Below, piece by piece: positions 32,659 to 42,162 of a stretch of DNA of 64,000 nucleotides. Numbering within the stretch: the first letter of the stretch is position 1; every line of letters begins with the position of its first letter. This DNA is from Flavisolibacter nicotianae. GTDB lineage: Bacteria; Bacteroidota; Bacteroidia; Chitinophagales; Chitinophagaceae. The stretch is taken from contig NZ_RBCI01000005.1 in NCBI RefSeq assembly GCF_003628535.1, positions 124,001 to 188,000 of the forward strand, read 5' to 3'. A program made the translations under genes and the position numbers. The notes beneath the pieces were generated by a model. It was given only the letters and a program-made list of their open reading frames with translations. It searched no databases and was not told where the DNA came from.

Positions 32659-33378
32659 ATGAAATTCATTCAGCATTGTTTGCTTTTGTTCGCAGTAATT
32701 TCTTCTTCCCTCGCAGTACATGCACAGACGGCAGACGAGGTGATCGCCAAACACCTTGAAGCCATAGGTGGAAAGGAAAAGCTGGGCGCCATTACATCGG
32801 TAAAAATGACCAATACCAACACGGTCATGGGAAATGAGGCGCCGGCGACCGTACTCATTTTGAATGGCAAAGGATTCCGCAGCGAGGCCGAGGTGATGGG
32901 GTCAAAAATGATCCAGGTCTTTACCGACAAAGGTGGCTGGATGGTCAATCCCATGATGGGGAGCAGCGACCCGCAGGAATTGCCGGCCGAACAGGCCAAA
33001 GCTGGACAGGCACAGATCTTTGCCGTACCGCTTCTGAATTATGCGGCCAACGGCGCAAAGGCCGAATACGTTGGCCAGGAAAAGCTGGGTGCAATCAATG
33101 CCTACAAGCTTAAACTGATCGACAAGAATGGCGAGGAAGTCACCTTCTTTTTCGATCCTGCCACGTATTATTTAATTCAAACGGTGCGTTCGGCAGAAAT
33201 GATGGGACAAAAAGTGGAAGTCACCACAACCTTCTCCGATTTTAAAAAGACCGATTTCGGCTGGGTAGTTCCGCAAACCACGGAGATCAACATGGGGCAA
33301 TTTGCCATTACGTCGAAGCTGAAAAATATAGAAGTGAATGTGCCGGTTGATGCGGCAGTCTTCGAAATCAAGAAATAA
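32659..33378 (+). CDS. LolA-like outer membrane lipoprotein-sorting family protein
   Basis: A 239-residue periplasmic protein with a signal peptide (to about AVHAQ, residue 22). The start of the mature part (TADEVIAKHLEAIGGKEKL) is typical of the LolA/LppX-fold group, with a beta-sheet region after it (KGFRSEAEVMGSKMIQVF, ATYYLIQTVRSAEMMGQ). Members are often annotated as outer membrane lipoprotein-sorting proteins, but in Bacteroidota their actual cargo is rarely known. It follows the receptor's terminator and has its own gap; the second GH3 gene begins 141 bp after it. Confidence 0.8.
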   Translation: MKFIQHCLLLFAVISSSLAVHAQTADEVIAKHLEAIGGKEKLGAITSVKMTNTNTVMGNEAPATVLILNGKGFRSEAEVMGSKMIQVFTDKGGWMVNPMMGSSDPQELPAEQAKAGQAQIFAVPLLNYAANGAKAEYVGQEKLGAINAYKLKLIDKNGEEVTFFFDPATYYLIQTVRSAEMMGQKVEVTTTFSDFKKTDFGWVVPQTTEINMGQFAITSKLKNIEVNVPVDAAVFEIKK

Positions 33379-33519
33379 ACTTTCCTGTTGCTTCGGGAGC
33401 CTCTGTGGTGCCTGTTAAATATAGGAGGCCACTTCCCGAACAACAAAAGCACAGCAATCAATTCGCAGGAAAAATGGCTTCCTGAATCGGAAGTGCTCAA
33501 ACCAATCAAAAGCCTGTTT

Positions 33520-35901
33520 ATGAACCAGCCTTTTTTATCGTTCGTTCAACGCAGTTTTTTCCCGGTTGTACTTGGGTGTATTTTATCGCCGGTGCTGGCA
33601 CAGAATACGCCACGTTGGAAACAATCGTCCTATGGAGCGATCAACATTGTATCGAATCCAGGTGGCGCCACCCTCGGGTATTCGCCAGCGTCCGGTGTTA
33701 AAATCCTGACCATTGGGGGCCTTGCTTTTAAAGACCTCAACAAAAATGGAAAATTGGATGCGTATGAAGACTGGCGTCTGCCGGTTGAAGCAAGGGCCAA
33801 AGACCTTGCAGGTAAATTGTCGGTAGAGCAAATTGCGGGGCTGATGCTATACAGTGCCCACCAGGCTATTCCGGCAGCACCGCGTGGCTTTGGTGCGGCA
33901 ACCTACGGCGGCAAGCCCTTCCCGGAAAGCGGTGCCCTGGCTTCGGACCTGACCGATCAGCAGAAGAAGTTTTTGGCCGAAGACAATCTTCGCCATGTGC
34001 TGGTTACCCGTGTGCAAAGCCCGGAAGTGGCAGCGCAATGGAACAATAACCTGCAGGCCTTTGTGGAAGGACTTGGGTTGGGTATTCCCGCCAACAATAG
34101 TTCGGACCCACGGCACAGTGCTGTTGCCAGTACGGAATACAATGCAGGCGCTGGCGGAGCCATTTCGATGTGGCCGGAATCATTGGGAATGGCCGCGACA
34201 TTCGATCCTTCGCTTGTGCGGCAATTTGGCCGGATTGCCGCCCGTGAATACCGTGCACTGGGCATCGCCACGGCGCTTTCGCCACAGGTCGATCTTGCAA
34301 CGGAGCCTCGTTGGAGCCGTTTCAACGGAACTTTTGGAGAAGATCCGCAATTGGCAACCGAAATGGCAAAAGCCTATATCGACGGTTTTCAAACGTCAAC
34401 TGCGAAAGACGAAATTTCGAATGGCTGGGGCTATACCAGCGTAAACGCCATGGTAAAGCACTGGCCTGGCGGCGGCCCGGAAGAGGGCGGGAGAGATGCC
34501 CACTTTGCCTACGGCAAATTTGCCGTTTATCCCGGCAATAATTTTCAAACCCAGTTGACTCCATTTGTGGACGGCGCTTTTAAACTGGAAGGAAAAACCA
34601 AACGGGCGGCGGCTGTCATGCCGTATTATACGATCTCCTTCAACCAGGATAAGGTAAATGACGAAAATGTCGGCAACGGCTACAGCAAATACATTGTGAC
34701 AGATCTGTTGCGAAACAAATATGGTTATGATGGCGTCGTCTGTACGGATTGGCTGGTGACGGCCGATGAGGGAAAGACACCTGACGTGTTTGCGGGCAAG
34801 TCCTGGGGGGTAGAGAAACTGTCGGTTGCCGAACGGCACTACAAGGTTCTCATGGCCGGTGTGGACCAGTTTGGCGGCAATAATGCAGCGGGTCCCGTAT
34901 TGGAAGCCTATTCCATGGGTGTAAAAGAACACGGCGAACAATGGATGCGCCGGCGGTTTGAGCAATCTGCTGTCCGACTGTTGCGCAATATCTTCCAGGT
35001 AGGATTGTTTGAAAATCCTTACCTCGATCCCGAAGAATCAAAGAAAACCGTTGGTCAGCCGGAATTCATGAAGGCCGGCTATGAAGCGCAATTGCGTTCG
35101 ATCGTGCTGCTGAAAAACAAAGGCGGTATACTGCCACTGAAGAAAGGGACGACGGTTTATATCCCGAAACGAGTGACGCCGGCTGGCCGCGACTGGTTTG
35201 GTAATGTCACACCTGAAAAAATAGATTACCCGGTATCGATAGAACTGGTAAAAAAATATTTTTCCGTAACGGACGATCCCACAAAAGCCGACGTGGCCAT
35301 TGTTTTTGTAAAAGGTCCGGCCGGCGGCGTTGGCTACAGCAAGGAAGACAAGGAGAAAGGCGGTAGCGGCTATGTACCGATCAGTTTACAATATGGTCCC
35401 TACACGGCCGAAACAGCCCGGCAGCAAAGTCTCGCCGCAGGCGATCCTGTTGTGGACCCAACCAACACCAACCGGTCGTACAAAGGCAAGACCATCACTG
35501 CCGCCAACTACACGGACCTGAAAACGATTCTCGACACGAAAACGGCAATGGCCGGTAAGCCGGTAATCGTGTCACTGGCGCTTTCCAACCCGGCTGTTAT
35601 GGCTGAATTTGAAAAAGAAGTCCAGGGAATCCTAGCCTCCTTCGGCGTACAGGACCAGGCGTTGCTCGACCTTGTTTCCGGTGCAGTTGTTCCATCAGGC
35701 TTGTTGCCCTTGCAGATGCCTGCCAATATGCAGACCGTAGAAGCGCAACAGGAAGATGTTCCCCTTGACATGCAACCTCACATAGACAGCGAAGGTCACA
35801 GCTATGATTTTGCCTATGGACTGAACTGGAAGGGAGTGATCAACGACAGCCTCACGGCGAAATACAAAAGGCCGGCAAAGGCAAAAAAGTCTGCGATCTA
35901 G
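33520..35901 (+). CDS. glycoside hydrolase family 3, second and divergent copy
   Basis: A 793-residue secreted GH3 with a signal peptide (residues 1-27, ending PVLAQ). The barrel has GLMLYSAHQAIPAAPRGFG, ALSPQVDLATEPRWSRFNG and MVKHWPGGGPEEGGRDAH; the nucleophile Asp is near residue 409 in VVCTDWLV. The second GH3 domain follows (SIVLLKNKGGILPLKKG, written as RSIVLLKNKGG in place). It lacks the clear fibronectin-III end of the first GH3 here and carries a DLNKNGKLDAYEDWRL calcium-type loop near residue 70. ATG 33520 is chosen because it opens the signal. The substrate may differ from the first enzyme. Confidence 0.9.
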   Translation: MNQPFLSFVQRSFFPVVLGCILSPVLAQNTPRWKQSSYGAINIVSNPGGATLGYSPASGVKILTIGGLAFKDLNKNGKLDAYEDWRLPVEARAKDLAGKLSVEQIAGLMLYSAHQAIPAAPRGFGAATYGGKPFPESGALASDLTDQQKKFLAEDNLRHVLVTRVQSPEVAAQWNNNLQAFVEGLGLGIPANNSSDPRHSAVASTEYNAGAGGAISMWPESLGMAATFDPSLVRQFGRIAAREYRALGIATALSPQVDLATEPRWSRFNGTFGEDPQLATEMAKAYIDGFQTSTAKDEISNGWGYTSVNAMVKHWPGGGPEEGGRDAHFAYGKFAVYPGNNFQTQLTPFVDGAFKLEGKTKRAAAVMPYYTISFNQDKVNDENVGNGYSKYIVTDLLRNKYGYDGVVCTDWLVTADEGKTPDVFAGKSWGVEKLSVAERHYKVLMAGVDQFGGNNAAGPVLEAYSMGVKEHGEQWMRRRFEQSAVRLLRNIFQVGLFENPYLDPEESKKTVGQPEFMKAGYEAQLRSIVLLKNKGGILPLKKGTTVYIPKRVTPAGRDWFGNVTPEKIDYPVSIELVKKYFSVTDDPTKADVAIVFVKGPAGGVGYSKEDKEKGGSGYVPISLQYGPYTAETARQQSLAAGDPVVDPTNTNRSYKGKTITAANYTDLKTILDTKTAMAGKPVIVSLALSNPAVMAEFEKEVQGILASFGVQDQALLDLVSGAVVPSGLLPLQMPANMQTVEAQQEDVPLDMQPHIDSEGHSYDFAYGLNWKGVINDSLTAKYKRPAKAKKSAI

Positions 35902-35920
35902 AGAGGAGTGAAACGGTTTC

Positions 35921-35950
35921 AAAAGCGCAGTCAAAGACGGCGCTTTTTTA
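35921..35950 (+). terminator. rho-independent terminator after GH3
   Basis: AAAAGCGC (35921-35928) pairs with GCGCTTTT (35940-35947), with inner GTC/GAC pairing and a small mismatch. A T-run follows. Confidence 0.85.
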
Positions 35951-36913
35951 TTTTCAATGATGCGATCAATGACAACCGGTACTACAGAGGTATATTTTGT
36001 TTTGATACAAAAGCTTTTTTCAGATAGGTCAGACAAATAACAATCACCAATAGCGAAAACCGTTCCCTCGGTACAATTTGTGGAGTTGCTATCCCACACA
36101 TAAAACTTTGTGGAAAAGGTGGTTGTGCTCAAAACTGGTGATAAGAGTCGTAAAATAAGTTTCTCCAAAGACAACAGGTTTCAGAAAAGGTGGAATTGCT
36201 ATTCTTCTACATGGCCCTACACCGGCGCGGCATGATTTATTTATGCCATATAACGTTATTAAGAAAGGTTGTGTTGGAAGGTTCAAAGGAAAATTCTTCA
36301 ATTTGACCGTATCACTATGATATGCAAAATTCAATCTAAGATCATCTGAACAGGCAGCAGCTCAAATCCGGATGCAATGCGTCGGGAAAGGGAGAGAAGT
36401 GTATAGTTGGGGAGCAGAAAGGATCATCCTAACTGTTCATCGGGATCCGACAGATCCGGTATTCGAATGCTGATTGAAAATGCGTTTCCGGTGACGGCAG
36501 TCGAATAGTTGAACAATGTACCTGTGCTCATTTGTTGTTCAATGAGCTGATCGGCAAAGTCTTTCAGAAGGCAGAAGATGAACGGGCAGGAGTTGATTTT
36601 TGGTAACGGGACTGGTTTTGGTTGCAATAAGTAAAATTCCTTAGAAAGAATTTGGAATTGTTCGGCCAAGCCTTACATTTGTTCAGGTAAAACTAACTGT
36701 ACCTCAACGTCCATTAGAGAGATTCCAATATCTTCTTTTTAAAACAAAGGTGAAAGATCAACGCTATCGTTGTTTGTAACGGAGCAGCTTACTTTAATCC
36801 GCCCACTAAAACTTACCAGACACCACTATCTTCAGAAATACCCTGTCGAATATCCTGCGACGTCAACCGGATTGTTTCCTGTTTTTAATTTTTTATTGTT
36901 TAAATCCGTAAGT
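35951..36913. other. long AT-richer stretch with possible decayed minus-strand frames
   Basis: About 960 bp without a convincing gene and visibly richer in A/T than its flanks. Minus-strand frames at 36089-36334 and 36424-36669 (about 81 codons each) have mixed, partly protein-like composition, and another frame overlaps the end of the GH3 gene. No known family or start context is convincing, so these may be remnants of lost genes. The right end must hold the promoter and leader of the haloperoxidase-like gene. Confidence 0.4.
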
Positions 36914-38287
36914 ATGCTGAAGAAATCTGCTGGCCTTTATGCCATCACACTAGCTGCAATGGCCCTTGTTTTTTCGGGCTGTCAAAAGCAAGACCTTGGA
37001 AGTCCACAAGTACCTGCATCCGTCAATGGCGACATTTCTACCGCCAAAGGAATCAAGAAGAATTTTTCGAGTGAAGTCGCCGCCAAATGGTTTGACAATG
37101 AGCTGTTGCTCATTAAGTCAACGGCTGGGTTTACGCCCCCTGTTGCATCGCGGGCATTGGGCTACACGGGTGTTGCTTTGTACGAAAGCATCGTGGAGAG
37201 CATGCCGGAATACGCCAGCCTGAAGTCAAAACTGGGCTATACCTATACGCTGCCATCTTACAGTCCAAGTGTAAAGGTTTTCTGGCCGGCTGTGGCCAAT
37301 GCAGCGCTTTACGAAATCGAAAAAAGCCTGTTCTCCAAAACATCCGCTGCTAATTTTTCCGCAATGGAAAAGCTGTACAGTGATTTTCATTCACAATTTG
37401 CGACCGAAGTCTATAAAGAAGACCTGGATGCTTCCGAAGCGTACGGAAAGGCCGTTGCCAAGGTAATCTTCAATTGGAGCAATACCGACGGCATTCAGCG
37501 TTCGTTAATCAATTATACCCCCGACCAGTATACACCGCCAACAAATGAAGGTGCATGGGTTCCAACCGCGCCGGCATTCGCCCAGCCTTTGTTGCCTTTC
37601 TGGGGTGATAACAGGCCCTTCCTTGCCAAAAACGTTGATGATGCCTGCATCCCGTCACCATTGACGTTTGCGTATTCCACAGCTCCTTCGTCTGTGTTCT
37701 ATCAAATGGCCAATGAAGTTTACCAGACGGTCACACATCTAACGCCGGCACAAAGGGAAATTGCGCTGTACTGGAATGATGGCGCAGGCAGCATTACACC
37801 TCCTGGCCATAACATCAATATTGTGACGCAGCTCATCCGAAGCAACAACCTGACCCTTGAAGATGCTGCTATTGTTTATGCCAAAGCCGGGATGACGGTT
37901 GCCGACGCATTTATTTCCTGCTGGAAAGGAAAATACAGATACAGCATTTTGCGGCCGATCACCTTTATCCGGCAAAATATTGACGATAGTTGGACTTCAC
38001 TAATTCCCACGCCGCCGTTCCCGACCTACGCATCGGGCCATGCAACAGTATCGGGTGCAACTGCGGCTTTGTTAACCGCAATCTTTGGCGACAAGTACAC
38101 ATTTACGGATCATACCAACGACGGACAGTTTTCGCCACGACAATTCAGCAGCTTTGATGCAGTAGCAGATGAAGCCGCAATGTCCCGTTTGTATGGCGGA
38201 ATTCACTATCGTTTGGACAATGAAATCGGTTTACAAAAAGGCAAAATGGTTGGTAAGAATTTTGCAGATTTGAAACTAAAGAAATAA
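36914..38287 (+). CDS. vanadium-dependent haloperoxidase-like lipoprotein (PAP2 superfamily)
   Basis: A 457-residue lipoprotein (lipobox LVFSGC, Cys near residue 20). The C-terminal half carries the vanadate/phosphate-binding signatures of the PAP2/VHPO superfamily: YRYSILRPITFIR with Lys/Arg upstream, TYASGHATVSGATAAL with the catalytic-type His, and GIHYRLDNEIGLQKG with Arg and His. Relatives in Bacteroidota are annotated as vanadium haloperoxidases or acid phosphatases; which activity applies cannot be read here. ATG 36914 opens the lipoprotein signal. The location is periplasmic or outer membrane. It stands alone between two long gaps. Confidence 0.87.
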   Translation: MLKKSAGLYAITLAAMALVFSGCQKQDLGSPQVPASVNGDISTAKGIKKNFSSEVAAKWFDNELLLIKSTAGFTPPVASRALGYTGVALYESIVESMPEYASLKSKLGYTYTLPSYSPSVKVFWPAVANAALYEIEKSLFSKTSAANFSAMEKLYSDFHSQFATEVYKEDLDASEAYGKAVAKVIFNWSNTDGIQRSLINYTPDQYTPPTNEGAWVPTAPAFAQPLLPFWGDNRPFLAKNVDDACIPSPLTFAYSTAPSSVFYQMANEVYQTVTHLTPAQREIALYWNDGAGSITPPGHNINIVTQLIRSNNLTLEDAAIVYAKAGMTVADAFISCWKGKYRYSILRPITFIRQNIDDSWTSLIPTPPFPTYASGHATVSGATAALLTAIFGDKYTFTDHTNDGQFSPRQFSSFDAVADEAAMSRLYGGIHYRLDNEIGLQKGKMVGKNFADLKLKK

Positions 38288-38737
38288 CCACGGCAATGCC
38301 GATACGTTGAGTGCAGCAGCTATGCCGCGATGATCGGTAAAATCCCCTTCAAAGCGGGGCCGTATGAAAAAAATAAAATCAGTTTTTTCCGAAGAAAAAG
38401 TTTGACCTTTTGTGTTTTTAAAATATAAGTTCTAAATTTAATGTACATTCAATCCAAATCCCTCGAACAATCCCTCCAAGATCGAATAACCAGGACAGAC
38501 CGTAATTCCCAATCATCCTAGAATTTCCCATTCCTGAGCTTGAACGTTGATAAATAGATTTCGGCAACGCGCAAAATGTCGTGCTGATTTATGAAAATCA
38601 AAATCTACCTACCTGTTTATAGCATTCGATATTCGACCCTGCATTCGCTTTGCAGCGGCCCGTCTCCACCGGATTAATTATCTCCCGGATTTACCTCATA
38701 TCATACAAACGTTTTTAAAGTTTTAAATTTAAATGAA
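38288..38737. other. 450-bp AT-rich leader region
   Basis: No gene is seen. A weak hairpin (CCCC...GGGG around 38350-38365) follows the haloperoxidase-like gene. Long A/T runs between 38370 and 38450, and the sequence just before 38738, are likely promoter and 5'-leader of the T9SS cargo gene. No riboswitch fold was recognised. Confidence 0.35.
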
Positions 38738-40270
38738 ATGACCTCTACAAACGCCTCACCCATGCATGCATCTTATTTGAATGCATCACTGCTATTAAAA
38801 AAAGGAAGAAAAATTTTCCTTCTACTTCTTTCTGTTTTAAGTATTTCCTCACTCACTTACGCACAACAATGTACGTTCGTCTCAAAGATTATCGCTTCTT
38901 CTGTCATGGTTCCCATGGCCGGTCACACGGATGGAACATTGGCAATTGAGGTTGTCGATGGTGTTGGACCGTTTACGTACACTGTTCACGACATGCAGAT
39001 GAACGTAATCCAGCCGCCGACAGTTGTTGCAACCGCACCTTTCGTTGTCAAAAACCTGGCACCGGGTTATTATTGGATCGACATTGTTGATTCAAGAGGA
39101 TGTAAAAGCTTCGTCGATGGCGATCTGCAAACAATGCCCTGCACATTTGTATCCAAATATTCAAATGTGGTAGTGCCAAAACCGGGATTTAGCAATGGTT
39201 CTTTTACGGTGACAGTAGTGGATGGCACCGCACCATTCCATGTTACTGTATATGATGGCGCCATGAATTTGATTCCAGGCTACGAAAATCTAACATTTAA
39301 TTCTTCACCTTTTACGATTTCGGGCCTTCCGAACAAGTATTATTGGGTTGGAATTGTCGATTCAAAAGGTTGCTATTCGTTTGTTGACGTTGACCTGCAG
39401 TGCTACACCAACTGTACACCGACCAAGATCTGTACATACACACAGGGTTATTATGGCAATCCCGGCGGCCAAAATTCACACACAAAATTGATTGATGCAA
39501 TTTTGACGGCGAATGGTGGTTCTGTTATGGTCGGCCGTCCTGGGCATTCTGTGAAAGCAATAACTTCACAACAAATCCTGGACTTCCTGCCTGGTGGTGG
39601 GCCGAGTAAAGTTTTAGCTGCTATCAATGGGACTTTGGGAACTGCTCCTTATACCGGAACATCAACCAACACTTTATTGTCACAAACTCTGACACTGACT
39701 TTGAACCTGGGCATTTCAGGCACACAATTGGGCGGTATTTCACTGTCCGGCCTTGTTAGCCCGGCTGTCATTAGTGCTGTCGTTGCTGCCGGTTATCCCA
39801 ATACGGCCGCCGGTTTACTGTCCTTTGCAAATGATGCACTGGCAGGTGGCAACCTTCATGGCGTCACACTGAGTGCGATCAGCGATGCTGCAACTGCCAT
39901 TAACGAATACTTCGACGAATGCCGTTTGTATGCAGGACCTCAGGCAATAGTTGCAGTTTCTCCAAAGAGCGATGGAGAAAAGGATCAAAATGCTGAAGCC
40001 AAAATCGGCATCACTGTTTCGGCCAGCCCGAACCCCTTCCAAAGCACACTCCATTTTGTAATTGAATCCAAAGTTTCCGGTAGTGCGGAACTGGGCCTTT
40101 ACAACTTGTCGGGTGCAAAAGTGGCAGTGCCTTTCAGTGGGTACATCTCTGCCGGCAGAAGCCAAACAGTTGACTACACTGTGCCTTCTACGTTGCGTGG
40201 TGGTTTGATGTACATGATGCGGGTCGGTGATAAAATGACCAGCGGCAAACTGGTTTCCGCTTCTCACTAA
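38738..40270 (+). CDS. T9SS-secreted protein with tandem SprB-like repeats
   Basis: A 510-residue protein with an unusually long N-terminus before the signal hydrophobic stretch (residues 25-43, ending TYAQQ). Two tandem ~88-residue beta-rich repeats start CTFVSK at about residues 45 and 134, each ending with a GYYW/KYYW, DS(R/K)GC(K/Y)SFVD pattern like SprB adhesin repeats. A Gly/Thr/Leu-rich region follows from about 230 to 400. The C-terminus is a type A sorting domain (SASPNPFQST near residue 427, ending SGKLVSASH). It would be exported by the type IX system and attached or released at the surface, possibly in adhesion. A shorter start at Met9 is possible. Confidence 0.85.
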   Translation: MTSTNASPMHASYLNASLLLKKGRKIFLLLLSVLSISSLTYAQQCTFVSKIIASSVMVPMAGHTDGTLAIEVVDGVGPFTYTVHDMQMNVIQPPTVVATAPFVVKNLAPGYYWIDIVDSRGCKSFVDGDLQTMPCTFVSKYSNVVVPKPGFSNGSFTVTVVDGTAPFHVTVYDGAMNLIPGYENLTFNSSPFTISGLPNKYYWVGIVDSKGCYSFVDVDLQCYTNCTPTKICTYTQGYYGNPGGQNSHTKLIDAILTANGGSVMVGRPGHSVKAITSQQILDFLPGGGPSKVLAAINGTLGTAPYTGTSTNTLLSQTLTLTLNLGISGTQLGGISLSGLVSPAVISAVVAAGYPNTAAGLLSFANDALAGGNLHGVTLSAISDAATAINEYFDECRLYAGPQAIVAVSPKSDGEKDQNAEAKIGITVSASPNPFQSTLHFVIESKVSGSAELGLYNLSGAKVAVPFSGYISAGRSQTVDYTVPSTLRGGLMYMMRVGDKMTSGKLVSASH

Positions 40271-40293
40271 TCCATCTGGAAATCAATCAAATT

Positions 40294-40322
40294 AAAAGAA
40301 CCCCATTTGGGGTTCTTTTTTT
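40294..40322. terminator. bidirectional rho-independent terminator
   Basis: A perfect 11-bp stem AAAAGAACCCC / GGGGTTCTTTT with a 4-base ATTT loop is followed by more T. It separates the convergent T9SS cargo gene (+) and oxidoreductase gene (-). Confidence 0.92.
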
Positions 40323-40468
40323 ATCTACCTTTTATAAAATGGTTTGTTCGCCAATAAACTAAAGCTTTGCTGCAAAAAATCCCCGCCAATGTTTAATTGC
40401 TGATGGTAATAAACAGTTTTGCAAGTCCAAACCAGCCCTTAAAAGTGATGGGATGATACCGACTGTGA

Positions 40469-41638
40469 CTATTGCACATTTGCTAGGACATACGGCGTCC
40501 ATTTCTCGCTGCTTTGGTTGCTATTTACCACGCTATCGATAAAGGCCATGCCCCGGATACCTTCGGTGATCGACGGAAATTCAATCACGCTGCCGTCAAC
40601 TGACGTGTTATTTAGTTTGGCAGAAAGTGTCAGGATGAAATTGCGGTAAATATTTCCAAACGCTTCCAGGTAGCCTTCCGGGTGCCCGCCAGGTGTACGG
40701 CTGTTGTGTTTGGCAATGTCAGTCAGAAAACCCGTGCCGGCACGGTAAACTTCTGTCGGCTTGTCCAGCCATTTCAGCAGGAGCGTGTTGGGTTCCTGCT
40801 GGTGCCATTCCAGGCCACCGTTTTCGCCATACACTTTAATGGTAAGATTATTCTCCTCACCGGCAGCAACCTGCGTTGCGGCCAGTACGCCTCTTGCCCC
40901 GTTATTGAACTGCAAAAGAACACTGCCATCATCGTCGAGCTGGCGTCCTTCCACCATTGTATTCAGATCGGCGCAAACCTGCGTTACCTGCAGACCGCTG
41001 ATGTATTCGGCCAAGTTAAATGCATGGGTTCCGATATCACCCATTACGGCACTTTTACCACCTTTCTTTGGGTCCGTTCTCCAGGCAGCGCCCTGGTTGC
41101 CTTCACGCTCCAGAAGCTTGCTTAGCCATCCCTGGCGGTATTCTACGAACACTTTTTTGATCTTGCCCAGTGAACCGTTTTTGATCATCTCGCGGGCCTG
41201 CTTAACCATTGGGTAGCCCGTATACGTATGCGTCAGGCAAAGCAGACGGCCTGTTTCGGCCAGTTTTTCTTTCAACTGAAGTGCTTCTTCCAGTGTAAGG
41301 GTGATGGGTTTTTCTACCACCACGTGAAACCCTTTGTCCAATGCCATCATCGCCGGGGCAAAGTGGGCAAAATTGGGTGTGACAATGGTTACAAAATCCA
41401 TGCGTTCTCCCTCCGGAAGCTGGCTTTCTTTTTCCAGCATTTCCTCGTAGTTTGTGTAAATCCGTTCTTCCGGCAGGAACAGGGAGCGGCCGCTATCAAT
41501 CGCTATGTCTTTGTTGATACTTAACGATCCGCAAACCAGTTCAACCAATCCATCCATATTGGCGGCAATGCGGTGGATAGCCCCAATAAAGGCATCTTTG
41601 CCCCCGCCGATCATACCCATTCGTAATTTTCTATTCAT
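40469..41638 (-). CDS. Gfo/Idh/MocA family oxidoreductase (cytoplasmic)
   Basis: A 389-residue NAD(P)-dependent oxidoreductase without a signal peptide. The N-terminal Rossmann motif is LRMGMIGGGKDAFIGAIHR; the family strand FVTIVTPNFAH and the EKPI motif (GFHVVVEKPITL) are present, followed by AVMGDIGTHAFNLAEYISG with catalytic-type Asp and His. The ATG at 41638 is preferred over one three codons upstream. It is likely to act on a sugar or inositol-type substrate. It is separated from the KGG gene upstream by about 300 bp containing a terminator, so it is probably transcribed alone. Confidence 0.9.
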   Translation of the reverse strand: MNRKLRMGMIGGGKDAFIGAIHRIAANMDGLVELVCGSLSINKDIAIDSGRSLFLPEERIYTNYEEMLEKESQLPEGERMDFVTIVTPNFAHFAPAMMALDKGFHVVVEKPITLTLEEALQLKEKLAETGRLLCLTHTYTGYPMVKQAREMIKNGSLGKIKKVFVEYRQGWLSKLLEREGNQGAAWRTDPKKGGKSAVMGDIGTHAFNLAEYISGLQVTQVCADLNTMVEGRQLDDDGSVLLQFNNGARGVLAATQVAAGEENNLTIKVYGENGGLEWHQQEPNTLLLKWLDKPTEVYRAGTGFLTDIAKHNSRTPGGHPEGYLEAFGNIYRNFILTLSAKLNNTSVDGSVIEFPSITEGIRGMAFIDSVVNSNQSSEKWTPYVLANVQ

Positions 41639-41890
41639 AAAAAACAATATTTTGCTAAATATAAAAGATTCTGCTTTTTATAAACCCGTCAATAACGGCC
41701 TAGTTTGACGAAGTGGAAAATCTTTTTTGATTATTGTGCCGAATCGCAGCCGCTGTTAATCGGAAGTATCTGGGAATTTTTTGCTTTGGCTGCGGAAAGA
41801 AATCTGGTTATATCTGAAGGAAGGAAATAAATGTTTTTTAGAAATGGCATCGGTAAGTGCTCTCGAAAACTTTCGCCTTTCACGAACATT
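41639..41890. other. intergenic gap between KGG terminator and oxidoreductase
   Basis: No gene is recognised. Overlapping plus-strand frames (from about 41781 and 41831) are antisense to the KGG gene and carry no family signal. The gap presumably contains the promoter of the minus-strand oxidoreductase. Confidence 0.4.
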
Positions 41891-41916
41891 AAAAAGGCTC
41901 CTTGTAAAAGGAGCCT
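41891..41916 (-). terminator. rho-independent terminator for the KGG gene
   Basis: On the minus strand AGGCTCCTT / AAGGAGCCT forms a perfect 9-bp stem with a 4-base loop, followed by a T-run. It begins 25 bp after the stop of the small KGG gene, which supports that gene being real. Confidence 0.88.
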
Positions 41917-41940
41917 CGGTCTGCATCAGTTTGCAATACC

Positions 41941-42162
41941 TTACAAAATATCGTCACGCCCATCGTTTTCCGTCCTGTTCAGGCGTCTGTGCCCGGAAGC
42001 AGTGCCGCTTTTGCGACCCGTTTCCCTTGCTTCATCCTTGCTTCGCTCATGCGCCACACCCTTTTGTGACCCTGTGTTTCCCCCTTGTGAGGAAAGCTGG
42101 CGCTCCGGCTTCATGATCGCAAACCCACGTCTGGATTTTTCACTTGTTTGCTGTTTTTCCAT
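41941..42162 (-). CDS. KGG-repeat general stress protein
   Basis: A 73-residue, very hydrophilic basic protein. It has the pattern of KGG-repeat stress proteins (con-10 / GsiB type): RGFAIMKPERQLSSQGGN, then GSQKGVAHERSKDEARETG followed by RKSG. These small proteins are induced by stress or sporulation in diverse bacteria and fungi; their molecular role is unclear. The lysine of the first KGG is replaced by Gln (SQGG). A dedicated terminator follows it. The gene precedes the stress-related right half of the window. Confidence 0.78.
   Translation of the reverse strand: MEKQQTSEKSRRGFAIMKPERQLSSQGGNTGSQKGVAHERSKDEARETGRKSGTASGHRRLNRTENDGRDDIL

Noticed and set aside
35695-36174. 159-codon minus-strand frame overlapping the end of the second GH3 gene
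   Set aside because: About 200 bp overlap a real gene and no family is recognised; at most a remnant beyond 35951.
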